Positions 9,897 through 22,600 of a stretch of 64,000 bases of DNA are shown one piece after another (positions within the stretch are counted from its first letter, which is position 1; each line of letters starts with the position of its first letter). Below the pieces are notes generated by a model that was not told the origin of the DNA, did no database searches, and saw only the letters and a list, made by a program, of their open reading frames with translations. Both the position numbers and the translations under genes were made by a program. Source of the DNA: Mercenaria mercenaria (Eukaryota > Mollusca > Bivalvia > Venerida > Veneridae); contig NC_069361.1 in the NCBI RefSeq assembly GCF_021730395.1, positions 79,989,001-80,053,000 of the forward strand, read 5' to 3'.

Positions 9897-11441
9897 ATGG
9901 ATCTGCATCATATTTTTATCACACTTTTTATGACATTTTCATGTTTGTTGGTGGTGGAAGTAAATTGTAAAAGTGAAAGTTACAAGAGAAAAGATGTGAT
10001 TGTTGTGGGTGGGGGTATAGCTGGTATGGCTGCAGCACGTAGACTACTTAAAGAGGGCAATATTGCTGTTAAAGTTCTTGAAGCAAGGACAGACCGGTAT
10101 GGTGGTAGAATATGGACATATCGAGAAGCAGCGACTCGTGTTAGAGGTGTTGATGTTGAAGTAGGGGCAGGTCTCTTAAACACGAAAGCAAAAAGCAACA
10201 GTCTTATTAAAATGGCTGAAGAGTTTGAATTGGATACAGAAAGTTCTGGAAGTCTGCAGGTTCATTTTGTGGATAAAAATGGCGAAAAGAAAGTATACTT
10301 TGGAGATAATGTAACAGATTTGTATACTGAGGTATTTAAAATAGTTATCAAGGCTTTACGTTCAGCTCAGGAAGCTGGTGTAGATAGGCCCGTCAATGAG
10401 GTTTTGCTTGAAGCATTAGAGTTAACATACAATACAGAAAAGGATCAAAAGTATGATCAGAGCACCATTGAACATGTAATTAGATCATTGCCAGTGACTG
10501 TTTTACAAAACTTTTCTTCCGCACTGTATAAAATTGAAAATGACTTTGGTTGGGATAAAACTGTTATTGACGGAATGGGAGCTTTATTAGACAGAATAGT
10601 TGCTGGTTCAGGAATGGAATTGCCAATTAAGGTAGAATTAAACAAAGTTGTTAGGAATATAAAAATGGATCGTGAAAGAAAGAAAGTTTTAATTAGGACA
10701 TTAGATCGAAAACAGATAGTAGCAGATGCAGTAATTGTTGCATTGCCAGTTGGCGTGTTGAAATCCGAAAATGTAATTTTTGAACCACCTCTCCCAACAG
10801 AAAAGAAAAGGGCTTTAACAGATGTTGGAATTGGCTATAGTAGTAAAGTAGTGATTGGGTTTGATGAAGCCTTTTGGCCAAAGGATGTAGGAACATTTAA
10901 TGTGTTTTCAGAGGTAGCGTCAAATGGTTTTCTACAAATTTGGAACAATGCTTACAGACTTAGCGGAAATCCTTTCCTTATCGGCAATATATTTGGCGAA
11001 GAGGCTAAGTTATGGGAAACTAAACCAGAGGAACTAAAGAAACTTGTAAAGTTAGTTCTAGGTGAACTTTTTGGTGCAGAAACGATCAAGGCTCATGAAA
11101 TAAAAACATTTATACATTCCAACTGGTCCACAGATGAGTTTATTCTAGGCTCAGTTTCTTATCCGCGAATTGGCAACTCACCAGATTTATGGAAAGATTT
11201 ACAGAAACCGGTCTGCCCTTATATATTCTTTGCAGGTTCATACACCGAGACTGTTTCACATGTTGATAATTTACACGGAGCATATAATTCTGGTGTGAGG
11301 GCTGCAGAGCAGTATATTAGTGGTATTTGCAGGAAAACTAAAGATCCTAAGAAAAAAGATAAGAAAAAGCAAAACAAAGATGAGAAAAACAACAAAAAGA
11401 AAAAAGATTCCAAAGATAAACAGCGGAAAGATGAATTGTGA
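9897..11441 (+). CDS. Intronless FAD-dependent amine oxidase with signal peptide and KDEL terminus
   Basis: A 514-aa protein of the flavin amine oxidase family, closest in layout to polyamine or spermine oxidases, which oxidise amines and release H2O2. A signal peptide covers about residues 1-24. Next comes the FAD dinucleotide motif VVGGGIAG (36-43), with E62 for the ribose, then GGRIWT (69-74) and ALPVGVLK (282-289). K317 in YSSKVVIGF aligns with the active-site lysine of plant and animal polyamine oxidases. The usual FAGE near the C-terminus is FAGS here (445-448), followed by NLHGAYNSG. After about residue 478 there is a lysine-rich linker ending in KDEL, the classical ER retrieval signal, so the enzyme should act in the ER lumen. 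The lack of introns suggests an old retrocopy. An AATAAA lies at 11908-11913. The substrate cannot be read from sequence. Confidence 0.9.
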   Translation: MDLHHIFITLFMTFSCLLVVEVNCKSESYKRKDVIVVGGGIAGMAAARRLLKEGNIAVKVLEARTDRYGGRIWTYREAATRVRGVDVEVGAGLLNTKAKSNSLIKMAEEFELDTESSGSLQVHFVDKNGEKKVYFGDNVTDLYTEVFKIVIKALRSAQEAGVDRPVNEVLLEALELTYNTEKDQKYDQSTIEHVIRSLPVTVLQNFSSALYKIENDFGWDKTVIDGMGALLDRIVAGSGMELPIKVELNKVVRNIKMDRERKKVLIRTLDRKQIVADAVIVALPVGVLKSENVIFEPPLPTEKKRALTDVGIGYSSKVVIGFDEAFWPKDVGTFNVFSEVASNGFLQIWNNAYRLSGNPFLIGNIFGEEAKLWETKPEELKKLVKLVLGELFGAETIKAHEIKTFIHSNWSTDEFILGSVSYPRIGNSPDLWKDLQKPVCPYIFFAGSYTETVSHVDNLHGAYNSGVRAAEQYISGICRKTKDPKKKDKKKQNKDEKNNKKKKDSKDKQRKDEL

Positions 11442-12425
11442 AAAGTTACAGAGATAATATCATTCCTAGCTACATCATGATCATACATTTTAAATACTTC
11501 TTGATATTTTTGTAAAAAATTAAAAACACTGAATTAATTTGAATCATTATTCAAACCTATCTTTATCAAACTATTATTTCTACAGAAACTTGTTTTAATA
11601 ACTAAAATTAATCTTTTTAATGTTATTGGAAAGAACATATTTAACCCAGAGTGGAGAAAACTTTGCACACATATCTTCAAAGATTGTCTTGAGACTTTTA
11701 CAAAAAAGTCTACTGAAACTGTATAGTATATCATATGTATTTAATATTGACAGATTTTGAAACATAAGGAGTCCTTGTTTAAATGTATTGCAGAGGCTTA
11801 AGTGAGCAAGTGAAAAATGACTTAAAGTGCTAACAATGTTGAAGATTCATTCCTAACGTTTTCATGACTGTATGCCTGTCTGCTATGCAAATGTTATTTG
11901 TGAAAAAAATAAAAGTTTTATTTTTTATGAGTTTTCACATTCAGTTTCAGTTCATTTTGTCCAGTCTTTTGGTCCTTCTATACATCTTTATGTCACCATA
12001 CTTGAATAAAAAGCGCTGGTTAAATTTCAGCCAACTCTGTGAGAAATATTATGTCTACTGAACTACAAGTGGCAAAGGATCAACCAAAAACAAAGAAAGT
12101 ATCAATTTGGCAGTAAAATATCTTTATTAGCAAACAGCTATGCCACAATGTGCCATGTATTGACTACTAGTATAACAATAATTTAATGTGATAGGACCCA
12201 CGTTATAACAGCAATGCTGTTATAATCTATGTTGAAAAAAAACCAACAAGTCATAAATATCGTACATCTTTCTATGAAATAAATAATTGGTATAATCGTC
12301 GGGTAAAACATGACTGCATTATGAAGCACACTTTTACCAAATTTTCATAATTTTCTACAGGCAGGTAGGGATAACAAGTTCTCTTACTACAGCATCACAT
12401 TTTGCAACAAGTTCCTTACAAACAC
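11442..12425. other. 3' flank of the amine oxidase gene, otherwise empty
   Basis: Probable 3' UTR with AATAAA at 11908-11913. The open frame at 11864-12061 has no recognisable domain. Confidence 0.4.
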
Positions 12426-12429
12426 AATC

Positions 12430-12475
12430 CGGTTTAGCGCCATTTTTCAACAGTATTCCAGTTACATGTTTGTCA
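12430..12475 (-). repeat. Fragment of a SINE core domain
   Basis: GGTTTAGCGCCATTTTTCAA followed by CAGTATTCCAG closely matches the core of the SINE at 62463-62751 (GGTTTAACGCCGTTTTTCAA). The match falls inside the open frame 12355-12540 on the minus strand, which argues that the frame is not a gene. Confidence 0.55.
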
Positions 12476-12479
12476 GGAT

Positions 12480-13015
12480 CCAATTTTTCTTTTAATAATA
12501 ATTTCATTCTCCATTCATTAACATATGTTGAAGATAACATTAAGATAAAAAAATAAAATTATCGATTTATTTCAGTCATTTGCTTAAAAACCTATGGAAC
12601 AGTTCAAACACACAAACAATTAAACTTGCTAAAAGCTGGAATACAAGTCATTATAATCCTACAATCAGTTCATGTATTTGTATTTACTACACGCCATGAA
12701 CTTAATGTTTGAGGTAAATAAATACATTGTTGTAAAATGTAGGCATATAGCATACATGTTCTATTTATGACACTTGGAAAACACATTCTTTTCAAAAATG
12801 ATATTTTCTTTTTTCCATTTAATCAAATTTTTAGTAAATTCCCCCTTTCTACAGCAACAACCTGTAAACAACAAAGTTAACAATGCCTCTTTCTTGGCCT
12901 TCTTTTTTTTCTCCAGTATATACTCTGGTGTAGATTTCAACCATAAAAGACCCTTGATACTTTTCATGAACTAAATGAAAGAATGTTTCAATGCTTTAAA
13001 GATGCTGTAAGAGCT
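12480..13015. other. Gene-free stretch
   Basis: AT-rich sequence between the SINE fragment and the MITE at 13020. The overlapping open frames 12761-12967 and 12774-12974 on opposite strands have low-complexity translations and no domain. Confidence 0.4.
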
Positions 13016-13019
13016 ATCC

Positions 13020-13175
13020 TCCAATCTGGGCAGTACTACTTATTATTCAAAGGGGTGTTCACTAAAATTTTATTGACTGAAGAGTGAACAGTGCAGACCA
13101 TGATCAGACTGCTAGTCAGTCTTGGTCTACACTGGTTATAAAGGCAGAATCACTTACTGCCAGCAGGCTAAAGAT
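13020..13175. mobile_element. Degraded MITE of the CTGCTAAATT family
   Basis: It shares GAACAGTGCAGACCATGATC, the run AAAGGCAGAATCA and the CAAAGGGGTGTTCACT segment with copies at 17458, 28482, 42667 and 62864. The centre is an imperfect inverted repeat. The terminal parts are eroded. Confidence 0.55.
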
Positions 13176-13653
13176 TAAAAACATTTTATTTCAAGCCTGC
13201 AACTAAACTTGGCTGATGTTTTTCCAAAGTAGTTATACAATATAGATGATTTGATTTCATAACAGAATAACTAAGTTTGAACATAAATGCTGATATGCAG
13301 TAAACTGACTGCTGATATTCATGACAAAAAGAAAAGGTTGCATGTCACAAGAGGTTTAGACAAACAAGGAAAAAAATCACATTTTCACATCAGTCAGCAC
13401 TATTTTACATACATAATCACTACTTGACAAAAGTCATCACTATTTCATATCAGCCTCCACTTTTTCACATAAGTCATAACCGTAAGTTAACACTTTTTCA
13501 TATAAGATATCACAATTTATGGTACACCCACAATACATATATCTGGATCAAGCCAGAGTCTAAAGGGAGATAACTTAACTGATGATCATTAGCTCTCGTT
13601 TTTCCTGGAATTTTACTTGTATCGATTCAATTGCGTTACAAGTTTTGCTACTA

Positions 13654-16600
13654 TCAGCTACTGCTTGTATTGACTGATGTCATAGAAGATTTAGCCTCCT
13701 CTGAGAGTTCCAGTAACTTGCTATAGTAATTCACCTGTGATGTTTCCACACCAAACTTGCTCACCTGAAACAAATAATAATAGAATTCAGCTGATAATTA
13801 GAATTGTGGTGGAAGGGAGACAACTACAAAATAAAACTCTGCCCAAGATTTTTCCAAGACAGTGCAGTAATGTAAAGCCTCCTCTAAATACACAAACAAT
13901 AAAATAACACTATTTAGGCCTATTTACTCTTGATTTAAAGCTACATAAACAGAGAAACAACAAAAGATGAGAAAAATGCCAAAGCTGAATGTGTATTTTA
14001 TTCATTACTCAAAAGATTTTGTCTAAAAGCACTAGTTCACAGAAATACTTTTTTTCTACAATATAACTTTTGCTTAAAACCAATTTTTAAAGCTGCATGG
14101 AAAATAAAGGAAAGTTCACCCAGTTAAAAAGATAAGGTTGTGTGGTTTGTATCTGAAGTGGGAGCCTATGGGGAAAATAACAATTTGATGATGTTTTCAT
14201 GAATAGAATAAAATCTTACAATGTACATTTTGATGTCACTTTCCACATTTTATCTATTTTCTATCATTTTGACAAATAAAATGTATATGTGTGTATAGTT
14301 TTGAGAAAGTTGCGTAATCCCTCATTTTAAGCTTATTTTATGACATCAGTAAATTTTCGAATTTCAGGGGCAATGATTTTATCATTTTCAGCCTTTAGAT
14401 AGAATAGATGCTACTTTAGTTAATACATGCAAGAGTTGCCATTTATCCATGGTATGTTTAACATTTCCCTATGCCGTAATGAGGTATTATTTCATGTTAT
14501 CCAGATAAATAACGCTAAGCGATGATTTCTGGTGTAGCAATCATACAGAACTGACTTATTAAGTTCATATGAAAGGTCTCTTTTGAAAGAATAGTTAAAT
14601 GATTTTTTTAACAAACTTTGTAAACAAATCTCAAACAGATGTATTAAAGCATATTTTAAACATTCATAACAATACCTGTGTGCCATAGTTTGTTATATCA
14701 AGGATAAGTTGCTGCCTTATTTTATCATCATCGGTGATTCCGTGTGAGCCAGCAGTTTTCTCTTGCCCTCGTCCTTTCTTCAACCGTTTTAAACTCTCCT
14801 CCATCTTCTTTACAGATGACAGCACATCTGATGTTACAGTAAAATACCTGGAACAACACATATAGCTTGACAAAATTGGAAGATAAGAGGGACGAAAACT
14901 GTTTGAATTACATTATATGATTTCATGATACCTGCATATCGTGGTTTCAAATGCTAGTGTTGGGCTACAGTGGTTGAGTGGTGTTAAAGGCTAATGACTT
15001 CATGTTAACTGCCCATCACCAGGGGAGGTTTGAGCTATACTCAAGCAGTACAAGAGGAAACCATCCAACTGACTTGTAAAAAACTGTTGGTTCTACCTAG
15101 GTACATGCCAGTGCTGGAAATGATTACTCTACTATTAATAACTTTAAGGTTGCCACAGGACCTAAACTGAGCCTGTGTGTTTTAAAAAACGAACAACAAC
15201 AAACAAACAAACAACGAACACTATTTCATTTCCTTAATTCAGACAATGTATGAACAGTCCAATGATGCATAGCCATTTGCCACTGAAACATCCTTCCTTT
15301 GTTTGATAGAACTTCGATAAAATTTCTGAATGACTTTGTTTTTCATTTGAAGCACAACCTTTGTGTTAAAAACACATCTGATAGCAATTACTTCCTCACC
15401 AAGGCAGATTTCTTCTATTCCACCTGTTTCTTAGGACATATGAGCCGTGCCATGGGAAAACCAACATAGTGGGTGTGCGACCAGCATGGATCCAGACCAG
15501 CCTGCGCATCCGCGCAGTCTGGTCAGGATCCATGCTGTTCGCTAACAGTTTCTTCAATTCCAATAGGCTTTAAAAGCGAACAGCATGGAGCCTGACCAGA
15601 CTGCGCGGATGCGCAGGCTGGTCTGGATCCATGCTGGTCGCAAACCCACTATGTTGGTTTTCTCATGGCACGGCTCATATATCTCTCCAGAAAAGAAACC
15701 TCAGTACAACAACAAACATATTTCTGTCTCACCGACAATACTATTCCACAGTATTCTATTTTCCTATCCAAGAACTATAATGTGTCATGTATGCACTGCA
15801 TGTTTCAAAACACATTCAAACCATTGTTCACTTACTGTTCAGCAAGATTCGAGAAAACCTGAGCACATATATCAATTTTCTGTTGGTCCCCGAGAACGTC
15901 ACTATGCTCCTCAATAAACACAGTGAGAGGTTTAACAGCTGCCGTGATGTACTGAGACGGTTTACTTGGTACCTGTACAAACAGAGATACATCTTAAACA
16001 CTATTTATTTACACCTGTTCTATGTCGAGTTATTTATGTGTTAATTGCAAATTTATATTGACATTAGATTGTTGCCACTGACAGCCTGAACTTCTAGAAC
16101 AATTACAAAATTTAGGGCGCACATTCTAATCTTAGCAACCTTTCAGTTACAAGGCCTTTCCTTGACTGAACAATAGCAGTAATACTGCATATAACTCAAG
16201 AGAATTTTTACAGAGTTAACAGAAACTTTTTAAATTTCCACACATATCGTTATCTATAAGCATGAAGAAGTCACAACATACCTCTCTATTTGTTCTTCTG
16301 TAAAGGCGTGGAATGTCGTTAACTTGTTTCAGGTGGACTGCACACTGATTGGTTACATCTACTACAACATAGTCTCTGAACTGAGGGAGACAACTCTGTA
16401 TTGCACTACTACATTCATTTAAACATACTGGAAAGGACAAATAGTAACGTTGATAATCCCTGTGATCAATGCTTGAACTTCAAACCTAATGTCTGAGTTT
16501 AAATCCTCTGTCTCAAGTATCTCTTCCTTACATGAAGGCCTTGGTACTCATTAAATTTTGATTTTTTTTTTTGGCTGGGTATAACATCACACCAACACAA

Positions 16601-19600
16601 CTGTAGGTCATACGGTGACTTTCCAGCTTCTAATGTTGTAACAAGACCCAAAGATGCCGAGCATTATTTCAGGCATGGGTGTATAACTTGCTAGGACCAC
16701 AGACATTCTGCAAGTCAGCTAGATGGCTTCCTAACATGTAGAATTCTACAACCCATTTGAGGTTTTGAACCACAGTGGTGAAGGACAAAAGTTGAAAGTC
16801 AGTGACCTTAACCACTTGGCCCTACACTTTAATATATGTGAAGCAATGGCAATTAGTCATCAAGAACTGTATAAAAATTCTCAAAAGTTGATGTTAAAAA
16901 GTGTGTTTAATCTCCATTATTAAATGTTAAATGAATGCTTAACATGCAATACTGTCACAGTTTTTCATCTTTTTATTCAGTTTTATGGTCTTGTATTAGC
17001 ACCATAAAATTCCATATTACTTACAGACCATATAAATTATTCCTTGCATCTTAGTCGAATTAAAAGTAATACATGTTTTAATATCAGAAAGATGATATAA
17101 TAATGTTACCTTTCAAAGAATTAATGGTGTCTTCATCAAGGCCACTCAATCTTGGTATCACAGTTTTATCAAGGAAACCTGGAAGCTATATAACACATAT
17201 ACAATGTATTATAGTAATTTTAGTCGCTAAAATTTTGTGGTTCATATTACAATGAATATTTCTTGGGGATGTGAATTAGTGGATGTTCAGTTTGGAAGAT
17301 AAGATGAATGGGGATTTTACAGTTTCCTTGATTAATTTTCTTCACTGATGCAACCTTGAAAATTAGCCACTTGCAATTATCTATGATTTCAAGCACATAT
17401 ACAGCTAAAACTCAGTTACTCAAATTCGAAGGGATCAAGTGTTTTAATTTGCAATGATTTAAACCTTACCCTGCTAAATTTATTTAATGAACTAGTCTAT
17501 CTTTCAATTTGGACAGCATCATTAAAAGGAAATCTTACCAAAAAGATACTGACTGAATGGCGAACAGTGCAGATCTTGATCAGACTGCACGGATGTGCAG
17601 GCTGATCATGATCTACACTGGTTGCAAAGGCAGAATCAATCATGTCAAGCATGATACGGGTTAAATTGGACTTAAAATGATATTTTGTGAAGGGACTTGA
17701 AAATGTCTTCGAGATACCTGGAACTTTGGGATCAGCTAGTTTGAAATATCGAGTTTTAACTGTATATGAAAATCATTATGTTTAAATAATATTCAGAATA
17801 ATAAATGCTTTTTTAAAAAAAAAATCTCTTTAACTGTAGAACAGACAAGAATATAAAAGCATTCAACTTTCAATGTTGTCATGCTTGTAATTTTAACACC
17901 TGACTATGTGTAAATAGATGACTGGTCAGTATATGAAATAATCAAATAATCAACAAACAAGAGCTGTCGGAGGACAGCAACGCTTGACTATTAAACAGCC
18001 TTGTCGATTGAATGAATACGGAAGTCGAAAAAGGGGCATAATTTAGTAAAAAAGCAAAATAGGGTTATGGAACCTGCATAGTGCTTATCAGCTCATGACA
18101 GTGGACAAGTGTGTGAAGTTTCAATCCATTCCAATTAGTTGGTACTGAGATACCAGCTTACATATAAGAATTTAACCAAAAACTCCTAAGTTGAAAAATG
18201 GGCATAATTTTGTAAAATGCGAAGTTGAGTTATTGACCTTTTGCACTGCATGTCATATCATGACAGTGAACAAGTGTGTGAAGTTTCAATCCATTCCCAC
18301 AAGTGGTTACTGAGATACCAGCTTACATACAAAAACTTAACCAACAAGAGATCACAGAGTGATCTTGGCGCCCACCAATGTGCCATTTTTGAGTGTTCCA
18401 AATTTCAAGACTTACTGACTAGCTCAAGGTCAAGTTTCATTTCCATACACAACACTGCGCATGTGGTCCAAATTCGAAAGCTGTAGCTTGAGAAATGTGA
18501 AAGTAGGTCACTAGGTCAATGTCAAGGTCAAAGTTTGTTTCGGTACACAATCCTATGCATGTGGTCTAAATTTGAAGCCTGTAGCTACAGAAATGTGAAA
18601 GTAGGTCACTAGGTCAATCTTAAGGTCAAAGTTCATTTCGGTACACAAAACTGTGCAAGTGGTCCAAATTTGAAGGCTGTAGCTTGAGGAATGTAAAAGT
18701 AGGTCACTAGGTCAAAATCAAGGTCAAATTCTATTTCAGAATACAAAACTACGCATGTGGTCCAAATCTGAAGCCTGTACCTTCAAAAATGTGAAAATAG
18801 GTCACTAGGTCAATGTAAAGGTCAAAGTTCATTTCGGTACACAAAACTATGCATGTGGTCCAAATTTGAAGGCTATAGCTTAAGAAATGTAAAAGTAGGT
18901 CACTAGGTCAAAATCAAGGTCAAATTTTATTTCGGAATACAAAACTATGCATGTGGTCCAAATTTGAAGCCTGTACCTTAAAAATGTGAAAGTAGGTCAC
19001 TAGGTCAATGTAAAGGTCAAAGTTTTTTTCGGTACACAAAACTATGCATGTGGTCCAAATTTGAAGGCTGTAGCTTGAGAAATGTGAAAGTAGGTCACTA
19101 GGTCAATATCAATGTCAAATTTCATTTTGAAACACGGAACTATGCATATGGTCCAAATTTGACGCCTGTACCTTCAAAAATGTGAAAGTAGGTCACTAGG
19201 TCAAAATCAAAGTCAAAGTTTTTTCCAGTGCACAAAACTATGCATGTGGTCCAAATTTGAAGGCTGTAGCTACAGAAATGTGAAAGTAGGTCACTAGGTC
19301 AAAATCAAGGTCAACTCATGTCAAGGTTCATCTTGCCACTCAAAAATATACACGTGGTCCAAATTTGAAGGCTGTAGCTAGAGAAATGTGAAAGTAGGTC
19401 ACTAGGTCAAAATCAAGGTCAACTCATGTCAAGGTTCATCTTGCCACTCAAAAATATACATGTGGTCCAAATTTGAATGTTGTAGTTATTGACAAGAACA
19501 TTTTAAAAGCTTTTCCCTTATATAAGTCTATATGAACCATGTGACCACCGGGGCGGGGCCATTTTTGACCCTAGGGGGATAATTTGAACAAACTTGGTAG

Positions 19601-22600
19601 AGAACCACTAGATGATGCTACGTTACAAGTATCAAAGCCTAGGCTTTGTGGTTGGACAAGAAGATTTTCAAAGTTTTTCCTTATATAAGTCTATGTAAAT
19701 CATATGACCCCAGGGCGGGGCCATATTTGACCCTAGGGGTATAATTTGAACAATCTTAGTTGAAGACCACTAGATGATGTCACATACAAAATATCAAAGC
19801 CCTAGGCCCTGTGGTTTTGGACAAGAGGTTATTCAAAGTTTTTCCCTATATAAGTCTATATAAACCATGTGACCCCCAGGGCGGGGCCATATTTGACCCT
19901 AGAGAAATAATTTGAATCATCTTGGTAGAGGACCACTAGATGATGCTTCATACCAAATATCAAAGCCCTAGGCTCTGTGGTTTTGGACAAGAAGGTTTTC
20001 AAAGCTTTTCCCTATATAAATCTATGTAAAATATAGAAATAAACAAAGGGCCATAACTCACTCATAAATTCTTGAACCAGTCTGATTTTCAGGGGGACAC
20101 AACTAGGGTACCAATACATCATTCTGACAAAGTTTGGTCAAAATCCCCCCAGTAGTTTCTGAGGAGATGCGATAACGAGAAATTGTTAACGGACGGACGG
20201 ACGGACGGACGGACGGACGGAATGACGGACGGACGGACCACGGACGCAGAGTGATTTTAATAGCCCACCATCTGATGATGGTGGGCTAAAAATTTCTATG
20301 ATGAAAAAGAGGCATAAGTTTGTAAAAAAGCAAAATACAATTATGGGACCTGCTTTGTGCATGTCAGATCATGACAGTGAACAAGTGTGTGAAGTTTCAA
20401 TCCATTCTAATTAAAGAGTACTGAGATACCAGCTTACATACAAAACCTTAACCAAAAAATTCTAAGTCGAAAAAGGGGCATAATTTTGCAAAAAAGCAAA
20501 ACAGAGTTATGGAACCTGTGCATTGTAAGTCAGTTTATCACAGTAAATAAGTGTGTGAAGTTTCAATCCATTCCCACATGTAGTTACTGAGATACCAGCT
20601 TACATACAAAACCTTAACCAAAAATTTCTAAGTAAACAAGAGGACCATGATGGTCCTGAATCGCTCACCTCTTCCCACATGACCCAGTTTTGAGTATGAC
20701 GTCGTTTTTTTCTATTATTTGACATAGTGACCTAGTTTTTGAGCTCATGTGACCCAGTTTTGAACCTGACCTAGATATTATCAAGATAAAAATTCTTATC
20801 AATTTTCATGAAGAACCATTGAAGAATATGGTCTCTAGAGAGGTCACAAGGTTTTTCTATTATTTGACCTATGGACCTAGTTTTCGAAGGTACATGACCC
20901 TGTTTTGAACTTTACCTAGATATCATCAAGATGAACATTCTCACTAATTTTCATGAAGATCTCAAGAAAAATATGGCCTCTAGAGAGGTCACAAGGTTTT
21001 TCTATTTTATACCTACTGGCCTAGTTTTTGACCGTACGTGACCCAGTTTCGAAACTGACCTAGATATCATCAAGGTGAACATTCAGATAAATTTTCATGA
21101 AGATCCATTGAATTATATGACCTCTAGAGAGGTCAAAAGATTTTAATAATTTTAGATCTACTGACCTAGTTTTTGACCGCAGCTGACTCAGTTTCAAACT
21201 TGACCTAGATATCATCAAGATGAACATTCAGACCAACTTGCATACAGATCCCATGAAAAATATGGCCTCTAGAGAGGTCACAAGGTTTTTTATATTATCT
21301 GACCTACTGACCTAGTTTTTTAAGGCACATGACCCAGTTTCAAACTTGACCTAGATATCATCAAGGTGAACATTCTGACCAATTTTCATGAAGATCCATT
21401 CAAGGGTATGGCCTCTAGAGAGGTCACAAGGTTTTTCTATTTTAAGACCTACTGACCTAGTTTTTGATCGCAGTTGACCCAATTTCAAACTTGACCTATA
21501 TATCATCAAGATAAACATTCAGACCAATTTTCATACAGATCCCATGAAAAATATGGCCTCTAGAGAGGTCACAACGTTTTTTCATTATTTGACCTACTGA
21601 CCTACTTTTTGAAGGCACGTGACCCACTATCAAACTTGACCTAGATATCATCAAGATGAAAATTCAGACCAACTTTCTTACAGATCCCATGAAAAATATG
21701 GCCTCTAGAGAGGTCACAAGGTTTTTCTATTATTTGACCTACTGACATAGTTTTTGATGGCACGTGACCCACTTTCGAACTTGACTAAGATATCATCAAG
21801 ATGAACATTCTGACCAATTTTCATGAAGATCTCATGAAATATATGGCCTCTAGAGAAGGTTTATCTTTTTTTAGACCTACTGACCTAGTTTTTGACCGCA
21901 TGTGACCCAGTTTCGAACTTGACCTAGATATCATCAAGATGAACATTCAGACCAACATTCATACAGATCCCATGAAAAATATGGCCTTTAGAGAGGTCAC
22001 AAGGTTTTTCTATTATTTGACCTACTGACCCAGTTTTTGATAGCACATGGCCCACTTTCGAACTTGACCTAGATATCATCAAGGTGAACGTTCTGACCAA
22101 TTTTCATGAAGATCTTATGAAATGTATGGCCTCTAGAGAGGTCACAAGGTTTTTCTATTTTTAGACCTACTGACCTAGTTTTTCAGGGCACGTGACCCAG
22201 TTTCGAACTTGACCTAGATATCATCAAGATGAACATTCTAACCATTTTTCATGAAGATCTTTTGAAATATATGGCCTCTAGAGAGGTCACAAGGTTTTTC
22301 TATTTTTAGACCTACTGACCTAGTTTTTGAAGGCACGTGACCCAGTTTCGAACTTGACCTAGATATCATCAAGATGAACATTCTGACCAACTTTCATAAA
22401 GATCCCGTGAAAAATGTGACCTCTAGAGTGGTCACAAGCAAAAGTTTACGGACGCACGCATGGACGGACGGACGACGGACACCGCGCGATCACAAAAGCT
22501 CACCTTGTCACTTTGTGACAGGTGAGCTAAAAAAGGGGCACAATTTTGTAAAAAAGCAAAATAGAGTTATGGAACCTGTGCTATGTAAGTCAGTTTATCA

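Noticed and set aside
12355-12540. Minus-strand open frame (61 codons) with exon-like composition
   Set aside because: Its centre matches the SINE core seen at 62463-62751, there is no clear acceptor or partner exon, and no family was recognised.
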